Origin: UBA2357 sp041678045
GTDB lineage: Bacteria; Pseudomonadota; Gammaproteobacteria; Burkholderiales; Rhodocyclaceae
Direction of reading: 5' to 3'
DNA length: 64,000 nucleotides
NCBI GenBank assembly: GCA_041678045.1
Contig: JBAYOV010000011.1
Span: forward strand, 11,444-75,443
Shown: positions 8,779-15,213 of the stretch, one piece after another
Numbering within the stretch: the first letter of the stretch is position 1
Layout: each line of letters starts with the position of its first letter
The notes under the pieces: model-generated
The model's input: the letters and a program-made list of their open reading frames with translations, nothing else
Told to the model about the DNA's origin: nothing
Databases searched by the model: none
Program-made: the position numbers and the translations under genes

Positions 8779-9330
8779 TCATTCGCCCAGTTTCTCGATT
8801 TCGGTGACGATGAAAGCGTCACCGTCCTGGTCTGCGGCAAAGCGGATCCGGTCGCCCGGAGCAAGACCGTCGAGCGAGGCGTTGCCGCGCAGCCGGAAGC
8901 TCATCGTCATCGGAGGCATGTCGAGGTTGGCGAGCGGACCATGGGCAATGGTCACGCTGCCGGCCTCCGCATTCACACGGCGCACCGTTCCTTCAGACAG
9001 GGGGGCGGCGGTGTCGGTGTCGGCCGTGGTCCGCGCAGGGGCGTGGCCGTGGTGATGGCTGTCGTGGCCGGCATGGCCGCTTTGCGCCAGGGCAGGGGCG
9101 GCGCCAAGGCTGGCAAGGATGACGGCGGCGGAAACCATGATGAGCCCGGCCACCGAATACCTTATTTCCGTTCGGGCTGAGCCCTTCGTCGAGCTCAGGA
9201 CAGGCGCTGTCGAAGCCCGGTTTCGGCAGTGCCCTTCGACACGCTCAGGACGAACGGAGACAGCATGCTCAGGGGCCGGGTTGATAATAAAGGATCGGGT
9301 CAATGGCAAGGCGTTCAGGCGGAGGTTCAT
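8779..9330 (-). CDS. cusF: CusF-like periplasmic copper-binding protein with repeat element in its signal region
   Basis: This is a small metallochaperone expected to deliver Cu(I)/Ag(I) to CusB. The C-terminal ~70 residues form the OB-fold CusF domain (GTVRRVNAEAGSVTIAHGPL...LDMPPMTMSF...GDRIRF). The His and two Met ligands are present, but the position of the Cu-contacting Trp of E. coli CusF is Met (LDMPP). A His-rich linker (HAGHDSHHHGHA) precedes the domain. I start it at 9330 because an AAGGAG ribosome binding site lies about 10 nt upstream. From there the 183-residue product reads through a ~150-bp dispersed repeat (residues ~15-64) before the hydrophobic signal core (LIMVSAAVILASLGAAPALA). 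It is the first gene of the efflux operon, next to the probable CusR box. Confidence 0.85.
   Translation of the reverse strand: MNLRLNALPLTRSFIINPAPEHAVSVRPERVEGHCRNRASTAPVLSSTKGSARTEIRYSVAGLIMVSAAVILASLGAAPALAQSGHAGHDSHHHGHAPARTTADTDTAAPLSEGTVRRVNAEAGSVTIAHGPLANLDMPPMTMSFRLRGNASLDGLAPGDRIRFAADQDGDAFIVTEIEKLGE
9139..9288. repeat. Dispersed palindromic repeat, copy 2 (inside cusF 5' end)
   Basis: The ends are TGATGAGCCCGGCCAC on the left and GGGGCCGGGTTGATAATA on the right. The inner core is CCGTTCGGGCTGAGCCCTTCG ... CTCAGGACGAACGG, the same arrangement as copy 1 but about 20 bp longer. It lies wholly within the reading frame of cusF, downstream of its ribosome binding site and start codon. 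Confidence 0.85.
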
Positions 9331-9415
9331 GGGGGGCGCTCCTTGATGGGACAGTGCAATGGAAAGATTCAGCCCCGATGATGCGGCGTGCATCCGGACA
9401 ACAGGCTGACGCCGG

Positions 9416-9433
9416 GATTACATCTTTGTAATC
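9416..9433. promoter_or_regulatory. Probable CusR/CopR operator between cusF and cusR
   Basis: GATTACATCTTTGTAATC is a perfect 7-bp inverted repeat around a 4-bp centre. It sits between the divergent starts of cusF (9330) and cusR (9495). Copper-responsive OmpR-type regulators (CusR, CopR) bind boxes of the TTACAnnnnTGTAA kind, so this is the natural binding site for the adjacent CusR. It would control both the efflux operon and cusRS. Confidence 0.7.
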
Positions 9434-9494
9434 TTCGTTGCAGTGCCTGCGTTCGCTGGCAGAATCGGCACGAGAGTCGAACCGTTTGAACGCC

Positions 9495-10172
9495 ATGAAA
9501 ATTCTGATCGTCGAGGACGAAGCAAAAACCGGGGACTATCTGCGCCAGGGGCTGGGCGAGGCGGGGTTTGTCGTCGATCTGGCGCGTGACGGCATCGACG
9601 GCATGCATCTGGCGCTGACCGGGGACTACGATCTGCTGGTGCTCGATGTGATGCTCCCCGGCGTCGATGGCTGGGCCATCCTGCAGGCGGTGCGCCGTGC
9701 CGGGGGCGAGATGCCGGTGCTGTTCCTGACCGCACGCGATGCGGTCGAGGACCGGGTGCATGGGCTGGAGCTGGGGGCCGACGATTATCTGGTGAAACCC
9801 TTTGCGTTTTCCGAATTGCTCGCGCGGGTGCGCACCCTGTTGCGCCGGGGCAAGAGCAAGGAGCCGGAAGTCCTGCGGGCGGCCGATCTCGAGCTCGATC
9901 TGCTGCGTCGACGGGTGACGCGCAGTGGCCGGCGCATCGATCTGACGGCCAAGGAATTCGGCCTGCTCGAACTGTTGCTGCGCCGTCAGGGCGAGGTGTT
10001 GCCGCGCTCGCTGATCGCCTCGCAGGTCTGGGACATGAATTTCGACAGCGATACCAACGTCATCGAAGTGGCCGTGCGCCGCTTGCGCGCCAAGGTGGAC
10101 GATCCGTTCGAACCCAAGCTGATCCGCACCGTGCGCGGCATGGGTTATGTGCTTGAGGCCGATTCGGGATGA
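9495..10172 (+). CDS. cusR: Copper-responsive OmpR-family response regulator CusR
   Basis: This 225-residue regulator opens with MKILIVEDEAKTGDYL and carries the phospho-Asp in LLVLDVMLPGVDGW, Thr in LFLTARD and Lys in DYLVKPFAFSELLARVRTLLRRG. The C-terminal winged helix includes DLELDLLRRRVTRSGRRIDLTAKEFGLLELLLRR and VIEVAVRRLRAKVDD. The combination EDEAKTGDYLRQGL...KPFAFSELLAR is characteristic of the CusR/CopR/PcoR heavy-metal group. The ATG at 9495 is chosen because it opens the receiver directly; the frame is open 57 nt further upstream. It overlaps cusS by 4 nt (ATGA). Confidence 0.93.
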   Translation: MKILIVEDEAKTGDYLRQGLGEAGFVVDLARDGIDGMHLALTGDYDLLVLDVMLPGVDGWAILQAVRRAGGEMPVLFLTARDAVEDRVHGLELGADDYLVKPFAFSELLARVRTLLRRGKSKEPEVLRAADLELDLLRRRVTRSGRRIDLTAKEFGLLELLLRRQGEVLPRSLIASQVWDMNFDSDTNVIEVAVRRLRAKVDDPFEPKLIRTVRGMGYVLEADSG

Positions 10173-11620
10173 AGCTGGCGGGGTCGTTGACGGCGCGGCT
10201 CGCCGTCCTGTTCGCGGCGATGGCCAGCGGGCTGCTGATCGTGGTGGGCGTGGCCATCGACCGCGCGGTGCTGGCGCACTTCGACGAGCTGGACCTGCAT
10301 GACCTGCATGCAAAACTGGCGACGGTCGACAGCCTGCTGGCACGCACCACCGATCAGGCTGCGCTCGATGCTCTGGCGGGCCGGCTGGACGATGCGTTGG
10401 CCGGTCATGAGACGGTGGCATTGCGCGTGAGCATTCCGCAACTGGACTGGCGGCATGCGGTGCGCGACGAGCGCTTCAGCGTGCCCATGCAGGCCATGCC
10501 GGTTGCGGCCGGCAGGTTGCCCTGGGTGAAGTGGCAGACTGCGCAGGGCGCGCCCTTCATCGGGCAGGCGGCCATTCTTCCGGTGCGTTTCTCCCGGCCG
10601 ACCGCCGACGCAGGCTCCGACTTCGACTCCGCGCCGCTGACGGCCGAGGTGTGGCTGGGGCTGGACATTTCCCATCATGTGCATTTTCTGCGCACCATGC
10701 GCCTGCAACTGGGGGCCGGCATTTCAGCCGCCGCATTGCTGGCGGCGATGCTGGGCTGGCTGGCGGCACGCAAGGGGCTGGCGCCGATGCACCGGGTGAC
10801 CGCCACCGCCCGCCGGCTGTCTGCCGAGCGTCTTGGCGAGCGCCTGTCAGGCGACGATGCCCCGGCCGAGATGCGGGCGTTGGTGGAGGCCTTCAACGGC
10901 ATGCTGGAGCGGCTCGAAGCCTCGTTCCGCCGTCTGAACGAGTTTTCTGCCGATATTGCCCATGAACTGCGCACCCCGGTGTCGAACCTGATGACCGAAA
11001 CCCAGGTGGCCCTGTCGCGCAGCCGCTCGGCGGACGAATACCGCGAAGCGCTGCATTCCAATCTCGAGGAGTTCGACCGGCTTGCCCGCATGATTGCCGA
11101 CATGCTGTTTCTCGCCAAGGCCGACAACGGTTTGTTGCCCAAACCGGCCGAGCAGGTCGCACTCCAGACCGAAGCGGCCGCATTGCTGGAGTTCTACGAG
11201 GCGCTGGCCGACGAGCGGCAACTCCGCATGACGCTCAGTGGCGCCGGTACGGTGATTGGCGACCGCCTGATGCTGCGCCGGGCAGTGTCGAACCTCCTGT
11301 CGAACGCGATCCGGCACACGCCGGCCGGCGGCGTCATCGAGGTGTGCATCCGGCGTGTGCGCGAGCAGGTCGTGCTGACGGTCAGCAACCCGGGCGAACC
11401 GATTCCGCCCGACCAGGTGCCCCGGGTGTTCGAGCGCTTCCACCGGGTCGACCCTTCCCGTTTGCGCCAGGGCGACGGGGCCGGTCTTGGCCTGCCGATC
11501 ACCCGCTCGATCGTCGAGTCACACGGCGGCCGCATCCGGCTCGCCTCCGACGCACGCCGGACGGTGGTGACCATCGAACTGCCGGCCAGCACTGCAGGGC
11601 TGGGTTCGAAGCTCCGTTAA
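10169..11620 (+). CDS. cusS: Heavy-metal sensor histidine kinase CusS
   Basis: This 483-residue membrane kinase pairs with CusR and should sense periplasmic Cu(I)/Ag(I). A first transmembrane helix at ~10-30 is followed by a periplasmic sensor loop to ~175. A second helix (ISAAALLAAMLGWLAARKGLAP) leads into a HAMP linker, the H-box EFSADIAHELRTPVSNLMTETQVAL, the N-box RAVSNLLSNAIRHT and the G-boxes GDGAGLGLPI. The phrase FSADIAHELRTP is typical of the heavy-metal sensor kinase family. It overlaps cusR by 4 nt, so the two are co-translated. Confidence 0.92.
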   Translation: MKLAGSLTARLAVLFAAMASGLLIVVGVAIDRAVLAHFDELDLHDLHAKLATVDSLLARTTDQAALDALAGRLDDALAGHETVALRVSIPQLDWRHAVRDERFSVPMQAMPVAAGRLPWVKWQTAQGAPFIGQAAILPVRFSRPTADAGSDFDSAPLTAEVWLGLDISHHVHFLRTMRLQLGAGISAAALLAAMLGWLAARKGLAPMHRVTATARRLSAERLGERLSGDDAPAEMRALVEAFNGMLERLEASFRRLNEFSADIAHELRTPVSNLMTETQVALSRSRSADEYREALHSNLEEFDRLARMIADMLFLAKADNGLLPKPAEQVALQTEAAALLEFYEALADERQLRMTLSGAGTVIGDRLMLRRAVSNLLSNAIRHTPAGGVIEVCIRRVREQVVLTVSNPGEPIPPDQVPRVFERFHRVDPSRLRQGDGAGLGLPITRSIVESHGGRIRLASDARRTVVTIELPASTAGLGSKLR

Positions 11621-11688
11621 TCGCGTGCTACCGCTGCTGCCAGCCAAGCTGTTTGTGGCACATTCTTACGTTTGGAAGACTGAGCACA

Positions 11689-12933
11689 ATGACGAGCAAC
11701 TGCGCAGTGCCGGAAAACGATACGTATACAGCACTTCCCGAAGCCATCCAGCGCGGCAACATCTGGCGCCTTGCCATTGCACAGGCGCTGGCCGGGGCCA
11801 ATTCCGTGGTGTTCTATGCCACTGGAGGGATCGTCGGCAACACCTTTGCACCGACGCCGTTGCTGGCGACGCTGCCGATCTCCATCTTCGTGGTCGGGAT
11901 GGCGGTCTGCATCCTGCCGGCCGGAGCCATCGCCCGGCGGTATGGCCGTCAGGCGGCCTTCATGGCCGGGGCCGGGGCGGGCGTGCTGACCGGGGTGCTG
12001 GCCACCGCTGCGGTGCTCCTGGGCGGGTTCTGGCTGTTCTGTCTGGCGGCATTTCTGGGGGGCGGCTACGCCGCAGTGGTGCTGTCGTTCCGTTTTGCCG
12101 CTGCCGACGGCGTGGCGCCGAGCCGGCGTGCGCGGGCGCTGTCGCTCGTCATGGCGGGCGGGGTCGCGGCGGGCGTGGTGGGCCCGCAACTGGTGACCTG
12201 GACGATGGATTTGTGGCCACCGCATCTGTTCGCGGCCACCTTTCTTGCACAGTCCGCCGTTGCGGTGCTCGCTGCGCTCATTTTGCTGGGCGTCCGTCTG
12301 CCGAAGCCGACAGCGGCCGAAATCGCAGGAGGCCGGCCGCTGGCCGTGATCGCACGCCAGCCGCGTTTTGTCGTGGCGGTGATCTGCGGGGTCGTGTCAT
12401 ACACGCTGATGAACTTCCTGATGACCGCTGCCCCCCTGGCCATGCACTTGTGCGGGCATCCACAGGAATCGGCCAACCTGGGCCTGCAATGGCACGTCAT
12501 CGCAATGTACGCACCGAGCTTCTTTACCGGCAACCTCATCGCTCGTTTCGGTGCCATGCGGATGGCGGCGGCAGGCTTGTTGCTGACCGGTCTTGCGGCT
12601 GCCGTCGGTTTGGCCGGGGTCGATGTGATGCACTTCTGGTGGGCCCTCATCCTGCTTGGCGTCGGCTGGAACTTCGGCTTTCTGGGGGCGTCCGCGATGG
12701 TTCTGGAGTGTCATCGGTCAGAAGAGAAAACACGGGTCCAGTCGCTCAACGACTTCATTGTTTTCGGTTTGATGGCCCTCGGATCATTCACCTCCGGCGG
12801 GGTGTTGTCCGCGTATGGCTGGAGCACCGTGCTCTGGGTGTCGTTTGTGCCACTGGCATTGGCCGGGCTGGCGCTGGCGGTGGTCATGAACCGGCGTCCG
12901 GCGCCCACGGCCGGCTCCGGGCGCCATGATTGA
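11689..12933 (+). CDS. ccoA: CcoA-type MFS copper importer
   Basis: This 414-residue major-facilitator protein has about 12 hydrophobic helices. MNFLM (Met241/Met245) and HVIAM (His269/Met273) match the MxxxM and HxxxM copper-binding motifs of CcoA. Their spacing (28 residues from first Met to His) is the same as I recall for Rhodobacter CcoA (M233/M237, H261/M265). CcoA imports copper for cbb3-type cytochrome oxidase assembly. The ATG at 11689 has GGAAGA upstream; the frame stays open further 5' inside cusS. It follows cusRS by 68 bp on the same strand and may be co-transcribed. Its TGA stop lies at the outer edge of repeat copy 3, so the last residues could have been changed by that insertion. 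Confidence 0.8.
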   Translation: MTSNCAVPENDTYTALPEAIQRGNIWRLAIAQALAGANSVVFYATGGIVGNTFAPTPLLATLPISIFVVGMAVCILPAGAIARRYGRQAAFMAGAGAGVLTGVLATAAVLLGGFWLFCLAAFLGGGYAAVVLSFRFAAADGVAPSRRARALSLVMAGGVAAGVVGPQLVTWTMDLWPPHLFAATFLAQSAVAVLAALILLGVRLPKPTAAEIAGGRPLAVIARQPRFVVAVICGVVSYTLMNFLMTAAPLAMHLCGHPQESANLGLQWHVIAMYAPSFFTGNLIARFGAMRMAAAGLLLTGLAAAVGLAGVDVMHFWWALILLGVGWNFGFLGASAMVLECHRSEEKTRVQSLNDFIVFGLMALGSFTSGGVLSAYGWSTVLWVSFVPLALAGLALAVVMNRRPAPTAGSGRHD

Positions 12934-13070
12934 CCCGGCTCTCCCAAATACCCTCTTTCCGTTCGGGCTGAGCCCTTCGTCGAGCTCAGGACAGGCTCTG
13001 TCGAAGCCCAAGGCCCTTCGACAAGCTCAGGGCGAGCGGAGAAAGCATACTCAAGGGCCAGGTTAATAAT
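12929..13070. repeat. Dispersed palindromic repeat, copy 3 (at the ccoA stop codon)
   Basis: The left end ATTGACCCGGCTCT supplies the TGA stop of ccoA, and the right end is AGGGCCAGGTTAATAAT. The inner core is CCGTTCGGGCTGAGCCCTTCG ... CTTCGACAAGCTCAGGGCG. It lies between the copper locus and the toxin-antitoxin genes. Confidence 0.85.
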
Positions 13071-13091
13071 AGGCAGCGTGTGTCATTTGTA

Positions 13092-13117
13092 CTAACATGG
13101 TGCCAATTGATCTAACA
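13092..13117. promoter_or_regulatory. Possible operator: direct CTAACA repeats upstream of tacA
   Basis: CTAACA occurs at 13092-13097 and 13112-13117, 20 bp (about two helical turns) apart, just before the AAGG ribosome binding site (13121-13124) and the ATG of the antitoxin gene. Type II antitoxins autoregulate through repeated sites at this position, so these are candidate operator half-sites. The evidence is weak. Confidence 0.3.
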
Positions 13118-13131
13118 AAAAAGGTGCTGAC

Positions 13132-13425
13132 ATGGCTGCCGTTACATCGTCGCTTTCCGCACGGTCTGCCCGCCTGGGGCTGCGCGCTACCCCCGAACAG
13201 GAGGTGGTGCTGCGTCGCGCCGCCGAGGTGGCGCACAAGTCGTTGACCGACTTCATCCTCGACAGCGCCTGCTTGGCTGCTGAACAGACGCTGCTCGATC
13301 AGCGATTGTTCATGGTTTCAGGCAGCCAGTACCAGGCTCTGATGGATCTGCTGGATCGCCCCGAACAGGCCAACGACGGTTTGCGAGAGCTGTTTACCCG
13401 CAAAGCTCCCTGGGACGCGAAGTGA
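13132..13425 (+). CDS. tacA: Ribbon-helix-helix antitoxin of a TacAT-type pair (DUF1778)
   Basis: This 97-residue protein has the DUF1778 pattern: an N-terminal ribbon-helix-helix (RSARLGLRATPEQEVVLRRAAEVAHKSLTDFILDSAC) and a C-terminal tail (DLLDRPEQANDGLRELFTRKAPW) that wraps the toxin. It binds its own promoter and neutralises the acetyltransferase encoded next. The stop overlaps the GTG start of the toxin gene, the usual coupling in this family. AAGG lies 8 nt before the ATG. Confidence 0.92.
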   Translation: MAAVTSSLSARSARLGLRATPEQEVVLRRAAEVAHKSLTDFILDSACLAAEQTLLDQRLFMVSGSQYQALMDLLDRPEQANDGLRELFTRKAPWDAK

Positions 13426-13940
13426 CATTGCGCGCACCGGAGCCACTGGCCGCACGGCATCAACTGGAGGGTTTTGATTGCGGGAGGCCTGCGCTCAATG
13501 ACTGGCTACTGCGCCACGCTCGGCAGGCCCAAGGCAGCGGATCGGCCAAGACTTTTGTTGTTGCCGAAACGGATGGCCGTGTGGCGGGCTATTTCAGTTT
13601 GACCGTCGGCCAGGTCGATACCCTGGAAGCGCCGGATTGCATCCGCAAAGGGATGGGGCAATATCCGGTGCCGGTCGTAATCCTGGCGAGGATGGCCGTG
13701 TCGCAGCAGGATCAGGGGCGCGGAATTGGCTTTGGCCTGCTACAGGATGCGATTCGTCGCACGATGCTGATTGCCGAGCAGGCCGGTATCCGGGCCATGC
13801 TGACCCACCCCATCGATGAAGAAGCGGCGAGGTTCTATAGCCGGTTCGGGTTCATCACGTCACCGCTGCGCGAGCAGCAATTGCTGCTGCTTTTGAAGGA
13901 CGCCCGTCGCTGGATGGTCGGGACAGCCGCATTGGGGTAA
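13422..13940 (+). CDS. tacT: GNAT acetyltransferase toxin of a TacAT-type pair
   Basis: This 172-residue GCN5-related N-acetyltransferase has the acetyl-CoA loop in QDQGRGIGFGLLQDA and the conserved Tyr in FYSRFGF. Members of this family block translation by acetylating the aminoacyl group of charged tRNAs. The N-terminus (FDCGRPALNDWLLRHARQAQGSGSAKTFV) is typical. It starts at a GTG overlapping the antitoxin stop, which probably keeps toxin output low. It faces the mazEF pair tail to tail across ~115 bp. Confidence 0.92.
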   Translation: MTLRAPEPLAARHQLEGFDCGRPALNDWLLRHARQAQGSGSAKTFVVAETDGRVAGYFSLTVGQVDTLEAPDCIRKGMGQYPVPVVILARMAVSQQDQGRGIGFGLLQDAIRRTMLIAEQAGIRAMLTHPIDEEAARFYSRFGFITSPLREQQLLLLLKDARRWMVGTAALG

Positions 13941-14056
13941 GCCGTTCACAAGAAGTTTTCCTACGTTTTTCCTGAAGAAAACCCGGTCACACAGGGACTG
14001 AAGGCTGATGTATGTTATGAAACTTTGTGGTAAAGGCTTACCTTCGTGCATTAGCG

Positions 14057-14404
14057 TCATTCAAACAGAATGGCTTCGATTCGGGCCAGGGCTTCATCGA
14101 CAATGTACTGCGGCACCGTTTCCTTGATGCGCACATTCCGCGCTCGCCAGTCCAGCGATTTCAACTGGTGACAATGCACGGCGCCTTGGGTGCTGGTGCC
14201 TGCCCCCATTAGCGTGACCACCGTCCCGTAGGTGCGCGTAGCCGCTGCGGCGCCCTGCGAAATCGGACAAATCATCGCCAAACCTTTCTGGTTAAAGGCC
14301 TTGCCGCTCAAGACAAGACCGAAATGCGGGCCTTTCATCTCCCGACCGGAGGATGGGTCGAAATCGAGATGCACGATGTCGCCACGGTTCGGCAAATACG
14401 CCAT
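14057..14404 (-). CDS. mazF: MazF/PemK-family endoribonuclease toxin
   Basis: This 115-residue toxin carries the family signature PNRGDIVHLDFDPSSGREMKGPHFGLVLSGKAFNQ near its N-terminus and a conserved central stretch (MICPISQG). The N-terminal Gly-Asp-Ile-Val and PxxGxExxG-like loop fit sequence-specific mRNA interferases. Its ATG overlaps the mazE stop as TGATG, so translation depends on the antitoxin gene. It is convergent with the TacT-like gene. Confidence 0.93.
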   Translation of the reverse strand: MAYLPNRGDIVHLDFDPSSGREMKGPHFGLVLSGKAFNQKGLAMICPISQGAAAATRTYGTVVTLMGAGTSTQGAVHCHQLKSLDWRARNVRIKETVPQYIVDEALARIEAILFE

Positions 14405-14649
14405 CAGCCGTTCTCCAACCCTACCGAGGGCATTTCATCCCAACCTTCGACACGCGGCAGCCCTTCAGGCATCTCAGCCATCAGGTCAGCCAGTTTATAA
14501 CGCGGGCGGGTCGGTGCCTCAACAGTCATTTTCTTGCCGAGAAGATGCAACTCCACTTGGGAGCCTTCGCTCAGACCATTTTGGTCAATAAACATCTTGG
14601 GCACAGTCATTACCAGCGAGCCGCCAGCTTTGCGCAGGGTTTGCAGCAT
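14404..14649 (-). CDS. mazE: MazE/PemI-family antitoxin (AbrB fold)
   Basis: This 81-residue antitoxin has an N-terminal swapped-hairpin AbrB domain (LRKAGGSLVMTVPKMFIDQNGLSEGSQVELHLLGKKMTVEA) and a short acidic C-terminal tail that should occupy the MazF active site. A strong AGGAGG ribosome binding site (14655-14660) precedes the ATG, and a TATACT -10 box is visible at 14682-14687 in the promoter. It is the first gene of the mazEF pair. Confidence 0.9.
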   Translation of the reverse strand: MLQTLRKAGGSLVMTVPKMFIDQNGLSEGSQVELHLLGKKMTVEAPTRPRYKLADLMAEMPEGLPRVEGWDEMPSVGLENG

Positions 14650-14681
14650 ACGAGCCTCCTATCAATCATAAGTCCTACTTT

Positions 14682-14687
14682 AGTATA
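14682..14687 (-). promoter_or_regulatory. Probable -10 box of the mazEF promoter
   Basis: TATACT on the minus strand lies 33 nt before the mazE start in an AT-rich patch unlike the surrounding GC-rich DNA. No -35 box with standard spacing is obvious. Confidence 0.4.
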
Positions 14688-14697
14688 ACTTCGTGTT

Positions 14698-14767
14698 TTA
14701 CTCAAGTATCACTTTTTCCCCGCTACCCATCACCAGACGCAGCCCGGCCATCAGATAGGTGTGGTAA
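14698..14767 (-). pseudogene. Possible C-terminal stub of a lost gene
   Basis: On the minus strand a short frame encodes SYHTYLMAGLRLVMGSGEK and four more residues before a TAA. It reads like the end of a membrane or outer-membrane protein rather than random sequence. Upstream it is cut off by the half-copy of the dispersed repeat at 14768. I do not recognise the parent family. Confidence 0.3.
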
Positions 14768-14810
14768 CTCAGGGCGAACGGAGACAGCATGCTCAAGGGC
14801 CGGGTTAATA
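14768..14810. repeat. Dispersed palindromic repeat, copy 4 (right half only)
   Basis: Only the right half is present: CTCAGGGCGAACGGAGACAG, then GCATGCTCAAGGGCCGGGTTAATA. These match the right halves of copies 1-3. The left terminal repeat and left inner arm are absent. It separates mazEF from the cupin gene. Confidence 0.8.
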
Positions 14811-14831
14811 GTTTCTTATGACATTAGGATT

Positions 14832-15212
14832 TCACCAAAAGCGGCCAGGAGCGGGCGAGTCGAGGTTTTTCGAGGTGTCCGTCTTTGTGCCGACATGCAC
14901 GGCCAGCCAGACGGTGGCCGGGGCGGTGGCGGCCACGCAGTGGCGGCAGTGTGCCGGGATGTGCACCCAGTCGCCCGCCGTCAGCCTGTACTCGCCGCCG
15001 TCGGCAAAGGCGAGCGTGGCCTGACCCTGCATCAGCAGCACCCATTCGTCGCCGTCCTGGTCGTACCAGAAGCCGGGCGGGCTGGTGTGGCCGTGCGAGA
15101 CGATGCGCTCGATGCGGCACGCGGGGGTGTCGAGCAGGATTTCAAAGGACTCGTCCTCGCCCGGAGGCGGCAGGTGGGCGAGCAGGTTGCCGAGGCTGGG
15201 GGGCTGGGGCAT
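14832..15212 (-). CDS. Single-domain cupin protein
   Basis: This 126-residue protein has one conserved cupin barrel. Motif 1 includes HGHTSPPGFWYDQDGDEWVLLMQG and motif 2 includes LTAGDWVHIPAHCRHCV, with His, Glu and His residues placed to bind a metal. Family members of this size are annotated only as cupin proteins and the substrate is unknown. Its ATG lies 1 nt after the stop of the dikinase-like gene, so it belongs to the same transcript and may act with it. Confidence 0.8.
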   Translation of the reverse strand: MPQPPSLGNLLAHLPPPGEDESFEILLDTPACRIERIVSHGHTSPPGFWYDQDGDEWVLLMQGQATLAFADGGEYRLTAGDWVHIPAHCRHCVAATAPATVWLAVHVGTKTDTSKNLDSPAPGRFW

Positions 15213-15213
15213 T

